Assembly: GCF_022682495.2 (NCBI RefSeq)
Contig: NC_071398.1
Span: 12,964,934 to 13,028,933 of the forward strand
Length of the DNA stretch: 64,000 nucleotides
Source: Desmodus rotundus
Lineage: Eukaryota > Chordata > Mammalia > Chiroptera > Phyllostomidae
Direction: 5' to 3'
The notes below the pieces were generated by a model. It saw only the letters and a list, made by a program, of their open reading frames with translations, made no database searches and was not told the DNA's origin. Of the stretch, positions 1-11,760 are shown piece after piece (position 1 is the first letter of the stretch; every line of letters begins with the position of its first letter). Both the position numbers and the translations under genes were made by a program.

Positions 1-1165
1 CTCTTCGGGACACAGTTGCTCCAGGCTGCGGGCCACTGCAAAGAACCCTTCTTCCTTTAGAGATTTCTCTGTCTAAATAGGGTTTGTGGCGATCCCTCGG
101 CAAGGACCTTCGAGTCCCTGGTTTTCACAGTATAGCCAAAACTATTCCAGGAGAGTCCACCTCTCACAAGCAACACATCCTTGAAGACTTGTGTGTTTTG
201 ATGAAAGGGGCACGGCCCGATGCTCCCGGAACTCTGTCCCTAGACAAGGCGCAGCTGCAAAGCCAGCGTGGACAACCTGGCATCACACGGACCGGCTCTA
301 CGCCAAACAGCTGTGGGACCTTGAAGCAGTTGTTTGAGATCTCTGAACAAGCTGCCTCTTCTGTAAAATGGAAGCAACGAGGTCTTCCTCTTGGAGCTGT
401 CACGAAGCCTAAATCTTGCTGTGAGATAGTACACGTATATGTACGTTTGGCACATAAACACAAACATTCCTTTCCCCGAAGTCCAAAACTGGCACCCAAG
501 AAGGTGCATGGTAGTAAGAAGTTCCATGGATGTACCTGTGCTTGTAATCTTCCCCTGGTGTAATCGGGTACCTGGAATAAACCCACACCTGGTGTGTGGG
601 TGGGGCATAACACACAGCCACGGGTATCTTTGGCGAGGCAGGTATGATAAGGAAGAAGTGGCACTGAATGACGGCCTAGTGCTCTCTCTTGGGGGTGGGG
701 GGTGGGCGCAGGCCCCAGGCAGAATGGGCTGAGCAAGCCCGTGCCACCGGGAGTTGGCCAGCAAGCTGCCTTCCCCCTCGAGCGGCAGTAATTGTGTTCC
801 AGCTAGAAGAGCACAAATCCTTCCTCGCCACTCCAGCACTTGTTAGGCTCAAATTTTGTTTGTACCAATTCTAGACAATTTTCTTTGATTTATCTCCTGC
901 AAACCCCTCTTCCAACTCCTGCATCCCAGCTTGAAAGGCAGGGCTGTCTGGGCCTGTTCTTTTCTCTTTCGCAGACGGAAGAGAACACCCTCCGTGTCGG
1001 AGGTTCACTGAGCTGCCTCTCCACCTGGAAAAGCCATCAATAACCTCCATGAGTGGCTGGCAGCCTGAGCAATCCGAGGAAGTGGGGGGGACAAGAATAG
1101 CTCCTGCTGATCCAGCCCATCCTGGGAGACTGAGCTATTTCTAATCCTAAAAACACTAGGGAAAA
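1..1165. other. Unassigned non-coding stretch
   Basis: No gene, RNA gene or clear repeat is recognised. Open frames here are short, overlap on both strands and show no domain, so they are treated as chance. The only local feature is a G-rich run around 690-712. Confidence 0.5.
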
Positions 1166-1169
1166 AAAA

Positions 1170-1310
1170 ATTCTGGTCAACCCCCTTGTTCAAGAGGCAA
1201 CTAAGACTCGAGAGAACCTCAGCAACTCCCCGAAAGTCACCCAGGGAGTGTCAGGGGCAGAGATGGAACCCAGGCCTGCTTGACCGCACATTCAGTAAGC
1301 TGTCCACGGC
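1170..1310 (+). repeat. MIR SINE relic
   Basis: The order of an ancient mammalian MIR core and 3' part is visible: an 'aactaagactcgagag' segment matching the usual gaggaaactgaggc block, then gtcacccagggag, then a diverged 'gatggaacccaggcctg' block. Heavily diverged, as expected for a pre-eutherian SINE. Confidence 0.6.
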
Positions 1311-1388
1311 ACACGTCGTTCCCAAAAAGCCCGGGGGCTCGCATTCCTTAGCAAACATCCATGCAAAGCGCACAGAGACGTAAAAACG

Positions 1389-1402
1389 CCACCAGGTGGA
1401 AC
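1389..1402 (+). promoter_or_regulatory. CTCF-like motif, plus orientation
   Basis: CCACCAGGTGGAAC matches 13 of 14 positions of the CTCF core CCASYAGRKGGCRS; the mismatch is A for C at position 12. A single short motif is weak evidence of occupancy, but its orientation opposes the minus-strand motif at 30111-30124. Confidence 0.3.
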
Positions 1403-1439
1403 TTCTTCCGACTCTCCCATTCTCACACATGAACACCTG

Positions 1440-2440
1440 AAAATCACCTAATCTCTAAATGTCCGTTTTCTTCTCTGAAGGGAAAAAAAGTGGGTGAAAG
1501 CATCTTCACTGATGATTAACAGGGACAAGACCAGATGATGGAGCAAAGAGCCTGGCCCAATGGGAAAGCTCATCATCACACGTGTATAGCTTCCTTTCTT
1601 GGCTCCAGGAAACAAAACATTTATTACAAGGCTCACGCGGCAGAGAGGTGTAAATTTAATGTAAAGAGAAAAATGAATAGCAATAGAAATGAGCATACTG
1701 CATAGTCTATTATACAAGTACCACTCTAAAAACTCAATGGCAACTGAGCAAAGAAAAAAGGAAACATAAAATTAGCAGACGTTACCCATCGCCCACACAG
1801 TACCCCCAACATGCTTCCTGTAGTCGAGACAAGGAAAACGTGAAGTGCAAGGTACATTAAAAGGAACTGTACAGGTTTTACAGTCAACGGAAGATGTTTA
1901 AAGGAGGAGGTCCTTTTGGATTAAACATTGTCATTATACATTCCCAGAACCCAGTGATACCAAGTTTCACAAATATCTGACCGGATACATTGAGACAGCT
2001 TTAACATCCTACAGTTCGCTATTCTGTTCATCATCAAGACTTTGTAGCATCCGCCTCTCTTCCTCTCAAGGATAGAGCTGACTCTTCTCAAGTTATTTTT
2101 GCTTCTATTTATGTTAGAAACGCATCTCTCTGCGTGTCGTGTGTGTGCTTAACACCCGCGCTGACTCCGATCGCAGACACGGAAACATGGAGATGTTTGG
2201 TTTGTTTCTGGCGCAGAAGGTGGCAATTATGTTGATCCTCGGCTTCTCGGACTCTAATTGCTGGCTCTCGCCGCCGCCACCTCACCCCATGGAGAGGCAT
2301 TATCAGCAAAAGCAAATTATAGCATCGTCTGTGCGCGCTTGTGGAAAATTTCTTTCATGGATAAATATTCTGACAATATATAAAAGTCAAAGGAATCTTC
2401 CTGACACTGATAGTGAAATCTAGGTGCTAAATCTGGGAGG
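1440..2440. other. Candidate conserved non-coding block
   Basis: About 1 kb without recognisable repeats. It has moderate AT content, short homeodomain- and GATA-like words, and a compact block near 2180-2400 that includes the 19-bp word shared with the CpG-island flank. No credible coding frame is seen. Calling it regulatory is inference from texture only; an alignment to other mammals would decide. Confidence 0.35.
2297..2315 (-). promoter_or_regulatory. MAF half-site/GATA composite word, copy 1
   Basis: GCATTATCAGCAAAAGCAA on plus. The minus strand reads TTTTGCTGATAATGC, an AT-extended MAF half-site (TTTTGCTGA) overlapping a GATA site (TGATAA). The identical 19 bases recur at 32692-32710. 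Function is inferred from motif content only. Confidence 0.35.
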
Positions 2441-4140
2441 GTGTTTGTCTACAAGACTTTACAGTTTCTTGCCCTAGCTCTGCTCTTCCCATGTGTAGAA
2501 AAATAGTTTGCAGATCCTTACTTGTGAGTAAATATGCATCTATTTATTGAGCTCAAAACCTTCTGCCTTCTGCTCGCGACACGCGATGCATTAGTGTTCC
2601 TGGTGGCAGCAGGCGCATTTAACATATCAGTGACCACAGCGTATCTTCAGCATTAGCATCAGGGAAAATGCGATTTTGTATCATGCAGTGACCCCTGAAG
2701 AGGCGTGGAGAGTCTTCACGGGGAACCATGGACTCCTGCGCTAAAATACAGCTGAAAAACACCTCCAGCACCCTGAGAGAAACCAATATTTTTTTCCAGA
2801 AGCTCCATAGGATGCTGTTAGCAATCTCACAATATAAAGAATTCTAATCTGACAGACATTTTGATCGAGTCATCAAGCATGTATCAGGCGCTGCTTTCTG
2901 CTGAGCTTTGCACCAGAAATCATGAGATGGGGCAGATGGGAAAGGAAGGATTCCTGTGTTGGGATCCTGGAAATCAGCAGCTCAGACTGACTGCAGATCC
3001 CCATAGAGAAGAGGAGAAAGCTGAAGCGACAAAACGGAACTAAGTATCATTTAGGGAACAATGTATGGCGAGGGCTAGACTAGAACCCAGGGCCACTGCC
3101 TGCCTGATCTTAAGCAATGGATCTCCCAGCTGTTCTTTGCCTCCAGGCTTCGCAACATGTTCAAAATGAGCAACTTTTAGGTGAAAAGTCTCACCACCCC
3201 AGTCTGGTGTGCCTGTGCTGGGTGCTAGCCTAGGCGTGGTCTGAGTCCCGAGCAGGTAGAGAGGTCATGGACACAGCCTTTCCCATGCGGGGACTTTGTG
3301 AAATTCGCCCAGGTGGGAACTCGGAACGAGCACGGGCTATGTTGTGTACACACACGATGGCATATACTCTAGACCCTGTCGGCACGAACTTTACAAGTCT
3401 ACTTAGGGGTCACTGCAGACAGAAGGTGAGAAGGAACTCCTGCTACAGGACAGCTTTCAGGAAAAGCCTCCCCAACAGCTGCACTGAAGGGTGGCAAGTC
3501 TTGAAGGACAGGAGTCAGTCATGAGAAGAGAAAACAGTATTTTTAAGTATGTCCACTTGTTTTCCCCTAAGGGTTTGCTTTGAATTTTATCACAGAGAAA
3601 ACATTAATTTCACCCCCCAGATGTTTTCTGAAAAGTATTTACAAGTATTTTTTATGTTTGCTTTTACTCTGATTCTTGTAACGCACTTTGTCCGTGTGCA
3701 CACACACGTGGGGACGCACGTGTTTTCCATGTGTGTTCTCAGCTGGGAGTCTCCCAGATTCTGTGATTGAGTTCTGACACTTCAACTCCTTCCTGTGGCC
3801 TCAGAATGGAAGGCCTTTCGCTCCCCGGCGTCTCTCGTCTTTTCTGATGCAGCGGAGCCCTCTGCCCGGCAGAGTGCGTGGTCGGGTCATACAGGACGGA
3901 TCTCATCCCCTCAATGTGCCCGGTACGTTCACGCTTCTGTCATGCGCAGGTCCCAGAACGACCTCCTTTCCCTTATTCACCTGGGCAAACCATGCCTCAG
4001 GCCTGGAAATCCATCCCTCTTCTCTAGCTTTGTCTGCCTGGCTCATCAAGTGAAATTCGCCCATCAGTCTCCTGGAAACCTCTCCTTCCTTTGGTATAAT
4101 GCTCACCCTCCATTGCATTCTGATGGCCAATACACTTCTT
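2441..4140. other. Unassigned non-coding stretch
   Basis: No gene is recognised. A possible MIR scrap (agaacccagggcc) lies near 3085-3110, and short GT/AC-rich words near 3690-3735. Otherwise unique-looking sequence. Confidence 0.45.
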
Positions 4141-4149
4141 AGGTTCTAC

Positions 4150-4695
4150 TTCTTGATGTTTTTCTGATTACCAGATGACACATAGTCACTAGTCACTGTA
4201 AACATTTTGGAAAATGAAATATATAGATGAGAAAATAAACATTTCCGGCCATTCTTTGCCCCCCACCACCATTTTAAAACAATAGAGATCCTTCTTTCTT
4301 CTGTCATCCCTAACTTAATACATGCCCTGAGCACGCACCGCCTCTAAGCAGGGTTGGGAACCCTGCCCGAAGACTAGTGCCTGTCAGGATGCACAGTGAA
4401 CTATGTAACCATCCAGCCCATTACTGTTGAGCTACTGGGTAGTTTAAAGTCTTTCCTGTTAGAAGTAACAATGCCCCGAACTTAATTGTGCATTAGTCTC
4501 TGTCCACATATCTGTTCATTCTCTTAGAATGGATGCTGAGAAGTGAAATTACTGGGTCAAAACAGGTGAGATTTTAAACATCTATGTATGTATTGCAGAT
4601 TATTTTCCACCAGTGATGTTTTAATTAACATGCCCACCAGCATTATAATGGAATGTCCATTACACTCCCCCAACCCATCCTGCTAACCATCCCTT
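4150..4695 (-). repeat. Ancient L1 (L1M-type) fragment
   Basis: The block containing 'gaagtgaaattactgggtca' followed by 'ccaccag' and 'cattacactcccccaaccc' is the familiar antisense form of an old mammalian L1 3' region. Degraded, with no coding capacity. Confidence 0.5.
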
Positions 4696-5034
4696 CCCCC
4701 CCAGATTTCTCTTAGAAAGGACCCATGCATTTTGCTTGAATTTCTCTGTAGTTTTCTGTCCTGTGAGTGTGTGTAGAGAGGACTGTGTGTATGGTCACGT
4801 GCCATTCTGGGTGCTGTCTCTTAGGTCCTTGCCTTCTTCTCCACTGGGGTGGCAATATTATTCTTGTTCGTCAGAGTTCTTTCTGAGTATTTCTCAGGTT
4901 CGCTCTTTCGTCCTAATGTCGCTTATGGTGTTTCTGAGGGACAGAGGGTGGCGGCTGCATTTGTCCCTCCTTCTCTCTGTGGCATTGCCCCTTTAGGGCT
5001 GTTTCTTCACATGCCTGGCTCCCTGGTGTAGGAG

Positions 5035-5115
5035 TGTGCACTTCATTCACCTTCGTGTCTCCAGCCTCTTACCTAATGGCAGTGCTCAGAATATAATCAC
5101 CACTCAGTAAACACC
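5035..5115 (+). repeat. L2 LINE 3' end relic
   Basis: Contains the L2-type terminal layout: cttcgtgtctccag, then cctaatggcagtgctcagaatat, then cactcagtaaaca, equivalent to the common 'cagtgcctggcacatagtaggtgctcaataaat' ending. Confidence 0.5.
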
Positions 5116-6870
5116 CACTGTATGGTGTTATATTTTCTTAGTAAAAGCCGTGTCCTAAGTGATGTGCTTTTATATGTTAAAGTGCACGAATTGGTAATTT
5201 ATACCTACGGAATGTATTTCATGTTGATAATACTTCATATATATGCTTCTCTATAGTCAGTATTTTAATATTTCTCTTAAATATTTAAATTGGTCTATCA
5301 AACCACACATTCTGAAAACTGCTATAAAATCTTGACATTCCAAGAGCAAGCCGTTCCACGTAATGGTGATGATGGGCTAGCTCACGCAAGAGAGGCGGGG
5401 TTATCTGCTACTGGCCACAATGCAGTGGAGCCTGTCGGAACGCTGGATCGCCCTGGGTGTCTGTCACCCTGGGTGTCTGTCACCCTGTGTGTTACTGTCA
5501 GTGTCCAGAACCCCAAAGGAAGCCTGAGTTTTGTATTCTACAAACCATAAAGACATCGTATCACTCAGAAATCTTTGCTCCGAACGTATTCTGAAATAAA
5601 TCGTATGACTTCAAAGAGCTATATTGTTTCATTCTGAAGTCAGTCTGTGTGGAAAACCTAGGTGGGACTTGTGGTGCACACGGAGAGCGAAGTCCAGGAA
5701 GTGTCACACAGTCTATGTAGGATGCCCGAGAAGGGAGTCGAAGGGGAGAGAAGGTGCTGACCACCCACTCCAGTCCAGGGCACGAAACCAAGTGCCGCTG
5801 CCCCCCATTCTGGCTGCAGTTGGCCTAAGGGCCTCTCCCCTTCCCACCTGGATGAAGTCCCATCCAGCGGCCCCGGACAGGAGCTCCCCACTCACATCCT
5901 TTTCAAGAGTGTTCACCTGCCTGAGCTGGGACAGGTTAAATGCCTCCCAGTGTCACCCTGACACCTGGCCAGGTGCAGGACTCAGCTGAGCTCTGTCTGC
6001 CAAGGTGCCAAGGCAAAAGCTCACACTTTTAATAGGTAAGAGCCACGTAGAGAGAAAAAGGCAGGGCCCCAGGCCTCGCTGAGCTGCCCATAGGGCTGGG
6101 TAGACTCACGAGCCCCTCCTCACAGGAGGGGGACCAGCTGGGTAGAATGTCCAAGCAACGTCTGGGCACGGGTGAGGAACAGGCGGACCACACCATGGGG
6201 CAGTCACAGAAGCCAGGCTGGATGGCTGCCATCCCACTTCCCCCCGAAGTCATGGCTCTGCTCGCCCCTGCCTCACCCCACACAGGAAACGCAAAGGCCA
6301 GAGCAACCGACTTCCAGGAAAAGGGGCCCTCTGGAAGGAAAGAGTCATTCCCGACAAACTTCTAGCATCTTCCTCTTATATCCATTCAAGGAGTCATTCA
6401 TTCATGAGCTCATTCAAAGCTTAACACCCAATTAAAGGCAGAATAGAATCAACCCACATGAGCGTGGAAATTTCGGACAGGCCCCTCAGCCTGGCTGGCG
6501 GGGAGGTGAAAGTCACGGCTGGAAAACAGGAACCTTGTACCCTTCCTTTCCCGTTCAAACCATATTGGCAACCACATCACAGCTGGGGCAGACTTCTCTT
6601 CTCACAGACACTCTGACCAATGACGAAGGGGAGAGAGAACTGGCAAGCCAATCTTCTGCAACCCCTTTTAAAGGATGTAGGCACTGGGCAGCAAGGGTGG
6701 CTAACTTCACAAAAAGAGAAATTGCCAACAGACGTGCCTCCAGAAGCAATCACACACCACCCCCTAGGAAGTCGTCTAAGCAATGAATAAGATGAATGCA
6801 AACGTAGAATCTGAACGGGACTAACACACTCATTCAAGATCCAATTTCATTCAGTTAAGAGGACAGGGGG
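5116..6870. other. Unassigned stretch with a small tandem repeat
   Basis: AT-rich up to about 5340, then mixed composition. At 5451-5490 a 16-bp unit (ccctgggtgtctgtca) is repeated twice plus a partial third. No gene or clear interspersed repeat is recognised. Confidence 0.45.
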
Positions 6871-6878
6871 AAACCCTG

Positions 6879-7100
6879 TAGCAATGGTTCTTGGTCGGAA
6901 GCGACTTCAGCCCCTGAGGGGACACTGGGCAGTGTCTGCAGTCGGTGTTGGTTGTCACGCTAGAGAGGAGATGCTGCTGGCATGTGGTGGGTACAGACTG
7001 GGGTTGCAGCTAAATATCCTGAAGTGCAGAGGACAGCCCCCCGCAACACAAAGTTATCCTGCTCGAGATGTCAATACGGCTGAGGTTGGAAAACCCTATG
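6879..7100 (+). mobile_element. MER20 (hAT-Charlie non-autonomous)
   Basis: Matches MER20 over most of its roughly 220-bp length. It opens with a 'caatggttctt' block, continues with 'ggggacactgggcagtgtctg' and 'ttggttgtcac', and ends with 'gaggttggaaaaccct'. MER20 is a eutherian hAT relic; some human copies act as endometrial regulatory elements. No such role can be read here. Confidence 0.75.
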
Positions 7101-7639
7101 TTAAAATAAATAATTATTTTTTTTTTCAATGAGAGGAGGTGATGGGAGCACTTAGAGCTCAAAATAAACTTGAAAGTTCTACCTGAAGAGCAAAAGAAAA
7201 GGAGAACATGCTGTGTGGCCAGGGAGGTTCTGCCCCCTCACAGGGGTGGTGGGTTGAAGGGCTCACACCTCAAAGTAGTAAGTTCAGTGGCACAATTGTT
7301 TTTATGTACTTTCTGTATTATATCTACCAAGAATACAGTTTAAAATAACATTAACAAAATTAAAAGGCTCTCCTTACTTTGGCTAGGAGTTCATTAGCTT
7401 ATAGCTATTGCATTAAAATTTTAAAAGTATTACTGATTTATCCAAGTGCATAATTTCTTTTTTTTTCCCAGTATTGTCCCCAGGTGCATACAGAGTTATT
7501 TCCAACCTTGCCCATCCCTGTCGCTTTGTGCTAGAGATGACCAAAGTTGAGCAGAGGTTAAAGCAGCCTAGCGGGATAATGCAGCGCAGGAGCCCCCAGG
7601 CAGATCCCCTGAGCTGGCGCCCCCTTCCTCCTTTGTCAA

Positions 7640-7790
7640 TCACTCCTGCTCTCCGAGCCTGTGGTTGCTCCTCCGTACAATGAGATGAGCTACTATGCCC
7701 TCCTAATTAGGGTTGTTGGGAGTATGAGCCAAACAATGAATATAGCTTGATTGTGAAATAGCTCTCTTTGTAAAATGTAGCTATTGATCG
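7640..7790 (-). repeat. MIR SINE relic (antisense)
   Basis: 'cctccgtacaatgagatgag' followed by 'ctaattagggttgttgggagtatgag' matches the antisense MIR layout ctgtaaaatgggg / tagggttgttgtgagg. Diverged. Confidence 0.55.
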
Positions 7791-8049
7791 GTGTCTGTTC
7801 ATCGAGTGCTAAACCTATGCTGCAGCCAGTCCCTGGAGGCCGGGGACACAGACAGGTCCAGTGTCCGTCCTTTCGTCTTTCAGAGGAAGACCTCAGAGTC
7901 TGTGAATCCCCTCCCTTCTGTTTTATTACTGAAAGGCATCGCTCTTGGGCACCACACTTACTCCCAATTTAAAACGAAGGAACTAAAGGTCCGAAAACCG
8001 GGATGCATATCCGTGGTTACAAGCCTTATAACATCCTTTGGGCATTGAC

Positions 8050-8235
8050 TGATTACCGAGTCCTCGGCAAACTTTCCATTCATTGCCTCATTTAATGCTC
8101 AACACTGCCCTGTGCAAGGAGGATGCTATCATTATACTCTTTTTGCAGGTATGAAAAGTAAGGCTCCCAGATCATCTCCAGCTTTCTCAAAAGCTGGTAA
8201 ATGTCAAAACCAAGGCTCAACTGAACCAGCTTTAA
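8050..8235 (+). repeat. MIR SINE relic
   Basis: 'attgcctcatttaatgctcaacactgccctg' followed by 'tgcaggtatgaaaagtaaggctccc' fits the MIR core, with a diverged 3' part. Confidence 0.55.
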
Positions 8236-8542
8236 CTGAGGGGCCTGTCACCTAATTTAAAAGCCGGTGGGTCTTGTCATGCTATTTTGATGCTGCTTTT
8301 AAGAGACCTAACCATTACCTTGCTGGCAGGACCATTACCTGTTGTGCAGGCACGGTGTGCCTGTGACATTGATTCTAAAATCTCTTCTCGATCTTTTAAG
8401 TCTGTGAGATTCTCTAAAAAGAACTGGAGTCTGATGGAAGAAAAAAAAAATGTCTTATCCTTTACAAAAGCTGGTGAGGCGAACAACTTGAATACACAGC
8501 GGCAGGCAGCTAGCTTTGGGAGACTGAAAACTATACTTTATA

Positions 8543-8712
8543 CAGTGATTCTCAAACTTCATACATATACCATCCACATCCCTGGGATGGCTTCTTAAAG
8601 CCACCCACGGTATTTCAGATTCACGAAGTCCCAGGGTAGGTCCCCCACAAAATGCATTTCTGACGTCCCTAGGTCATATGGACGCTGCTGGTCCAGGGAG
8701 CACATTCTGAAA
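8543..8712 (+). mobile_element. MER5-type hAT-Charlie element
   Basis: Starts with the diagnostic cagtgattctcaaac and contains 'atttcagattcacgaagtc', 'aaatgcatttctgac' and 'gctgctggtccaggga', in the order of the roughly 190-bp MER5A consensus. Non-autonomous, no coding sequence. Confidence 0.75.
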
Positions 8713-8865
8713 GTCAAGTCTAGATGCATCTCTGTTGGCTCTGTGATATTAGAATGTTTATTTACCCTTTCAAATATTCATGTGCCTCTGTAAAGAAAGC
8801 GGTTATGAGGTAAAGAACAGAATAGCTGGGGTGAAAGCTTTCTGAAAATGGCAAAGAGTTAATGT

Positions 8866-9015
8866 AACACTTCTCAGACTTTAGAGAGGTTCAGATGACC
8901 TGGAGGCTTGTTATAAAAGGGGCTTCTGGGAGCCCGCCCCCTGCTGCCCCAGGCCTGGGCGAGGGCCCTGACAACTTCCTTTGAAACAAGGTTCCCCCGG
9001 TGAACCTGGAAGCAG
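8866..9015 (+). mobile_element. Second MER5-like element
   Basis: Opens 'aacacttctcagactttaga' and continues with 'gacctggaggcttgttataaa', the MER5 layout, then diverges. It sits about 150 bp after the first copy in the same orientation. It could be an independent insertion or a relic of a longer Charlie element. Confidence 0.6.
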
Positions 9016-10380
9016 AGAATGTGCAGACCACCTCCCATAAAACCCCGGAAAAACAAAGACAAGTCCCAGAGCACTGAAGAAATACTCCTCACGACCAGGG
9101 TTTGGTCTAGAGATTGGGCACCCCACATAATCTTACACTCTTAGATGTTCCACAACAGAGAGGAAGAGAGAGAACGTGCATTAAAAATTTTGTTTTCATG
9201 GAAACATCTAAGTCAGATATTTGACTTTAGGACCTTCAGAGTGAATTTTAAATGAGGAACAAATGTATCATTTGAGATGAAAGAAAACCCTAGACCAGTG
9301 TACTCTGGAATCTTTCAGATTTAAAGCAGGCTGCATAGTTAGGTGAGAATTGGAAATGTCCCAGAAGATAGGTCCCAGGAATCAGAGCTGTTACATTCTG
9401 TACCTGACACAGTGTCACTTCCTCCATCCAGGACAGCCACATAATTACAATGTCTTAGTCACTTTCCCTTTCTTTCAGAACCCAGGGAATTTAGTCTACT
9501 TCTTTATGCCCTCCCTTAGGAATTAGGAAGTGTCCGCTACCATAGGGACTCCGCAAGTGGCTTCTTTGTATTAGAACTGTTTTCTGCAACTCAGCAGATT
9601 GTGCAATTGAGTTAACAAGTTGCGGGAAACACGTTTGCGTCCTGGCCTGAAACCCAAGGCTTAGCCGTGAGAAGGCAGCAAGCAGCAAGGACTGGCTTGT
9701 TAATGCCAATCACTCACCACATGCCGCCGTTGTGAGCAGATTACAAACTCCATGCTCTTAGCACTTTGATTACCATCCACACAAACGATGGAAATTAAAA
9801 CCCCACTGTTGGATACATGTAAAGAGGGGGAGGTTTTGTCAATTGATTGCATTAGGTAGACTGGGATGCAGCCTCTTCCACGGGATATTCTCACTATGAT
9901 GGACAAAGTGACATGCTGGTGAATTTTGTCAATCCTATTTCATTGGGTCCGCTTCCCAGGAAAGGACTACCCTTGGACTAGAGTCTAAGAATCTACTAAA
10001 GAGTGTGCCGTACGTGGTAATCCTCTGGTGTAACCATGATGCCTGTGTATGAGGACGCCTCACCTTGACCTTTATGCAAGCTTTTCACTGACTTTTAATA
10101 GTAATTAATCTTCATGGAAGAGCATTTTGAAAATGCAGGGGTTTAAAACAAATTAAAATTTACTAAATAAACAAAATGATTGCGCAGTGAACAGATGGAT
10201 AATCTTATGACACTATGATAACTATCATTAGTTACCACATTGATTTATTTCTCATTATCTTCATCATTTGTTTGTTTTTCAAAGTAGACTGTGGCTTATA
10301 CAATTTTTATTGTGCATCTGCTGATAAATAGTATATTTCCATATATGGAAATATTTTTCCATATTATTAAAAATATTTTT
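9016..10380. other. Unassigned non-coding stretch
   Basis: No gene or repeat is recognised. AT-rich palindromic words (atatatggaaatatttttcc) immediately precede the SINE that follows. Confidence 0.45.
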
Positions 10381-10381
10381 G

Positions 10382-10594
10382 TCCCGGCCAGGTTGCTCAG
10401 TTGGTTGGAGCGTCATCCCATACACCAAAAGGTCGTGGGTTCGATTCCCGGTCAGGGCGCATACTTGAGTTGTGGTTCAATCCCTGGTTGCAACGCATAC
10501 AGGAGGCAACTCATCAATATTTCCCTCTCACGTCGATGTTTCAATGTTCTCTCTCTCCCTCTCCCCTTTCCTCTCTCTTTAAAAATCAATAAGC
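10382..10594 (+). mobile_element. VES-type bat SINE
   Basis: tRNA-derived SINE with an A-box-like segment (ggttgctcagttgg), an intact B box GGTTCGATTCC at 10438-10448, and the pyrimidine-rich 3' body typical of VES elements (gatgtttcaatgttctctct) ending in aaaatcaataa. A possible 9-bp target duplication, ATATT[T/C]TTG, lies at 10373-10381 and 10595-10603 with one mismatch. VES SINEs are bat-specific and mobilised by L1. Confidence 0.88.
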
Positions 10595-11720
10595 ATATTC
10601 TTGGGTGAGGATTAAAAGAAAACTTCACAAATCTAAAGGATGACTCCTCAAAGTTACGCGGTAGGAATGAACATAACTGAAGATTTCCTGCAAGCGGGTA
10701 GTCATTTACTACGTTCTCACTTTTGATTCCAATAAACAGAAAGGTGATGAGCAATCTTCAACAGCTTTATTGAGGTACAATTTAGGCACCACAAGAAATC
10801 ACCTGGAAGAGTATTGTGCCAGAACTCCAGCTGGGTGTTTCAGGGTGTTTCCCACAGCTAGCCATCCAGAAGGGAAAGGACTGAGGCCACGGGGTCTGTC
10901 GATGTCTGGGCTGCAGAAAGGCTCTGCCCCATGTGCTCCGGGACACATCCATCAGTACTGACCCCCATCAGCACAGTGGTAGAGAGCTCCTCGCACTCCT
11001 CCCTGGTCGGCACGAGTAGCATTTAAGGCCCTGTCACTTTTATTGAAAAAGTCAAGATGTCATCATATAGTTCAAAAATGAAGATAGCATTTTAGAGTTC
11101 TCACTTCCCTTCCAGCGCCCTGTAACTGCGTTCGTCCTTTCATTCTTGCTGAAGGTAACGTGTGATTCACGTGGACCTCCCTTAGAGAACATCTTGTTAA
11201 TAATTAAGGATGGAAGGGAGACTTTGAGCAACTTGCTGGTGGCCCACATAACAGCCATGCCCAAACCGAGCCGCCCGGACTCCAGCTCTGGGTTCGCAGT
11301 CATGAGATACGTTACCCCAGCTAAGGATTTAACCTCTCTGGGCATCATTTTCCTCATTGCTAAAAAAATAAAGAAAGTAATAGTTGAAATAGAAGATGAT
11401 AATATGAAGGATGCAGCAGAAACTTAACCAGACAACTAATGTATCTCCAGTCTTTGAGGCGGGGGGTTTCATGCTACATTCATATAATAGACACCCAGAT
11501 TCAAATTCTCCACACAGCCATAGTTTGCTTTCAAAGAAGTATTTGTCTGGGCAAACCCAACAATTCAAAACACTCTGAATCATACAAAAGAGATGCCGAA
11601 ATGCTCCTCTGCCCTCTAGTTCTGAAAGCCCTCCTAAAAAACTTTTTCTTAAAACTAACAAAGAATGGTAAAATAATTATGCATGAGTTATTGTCATGAC
11701 TTACTCCATTCTACTGAGGC

Positions 11721-11760
<40 letters not shown>

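Noticed and set aside
10382..10470. tRNA gene signal (A-box-like and B-box sequences)
   Set aside because: The head of a VES SINE: no tRNA cloverleaf, and it continues into the SINE body.
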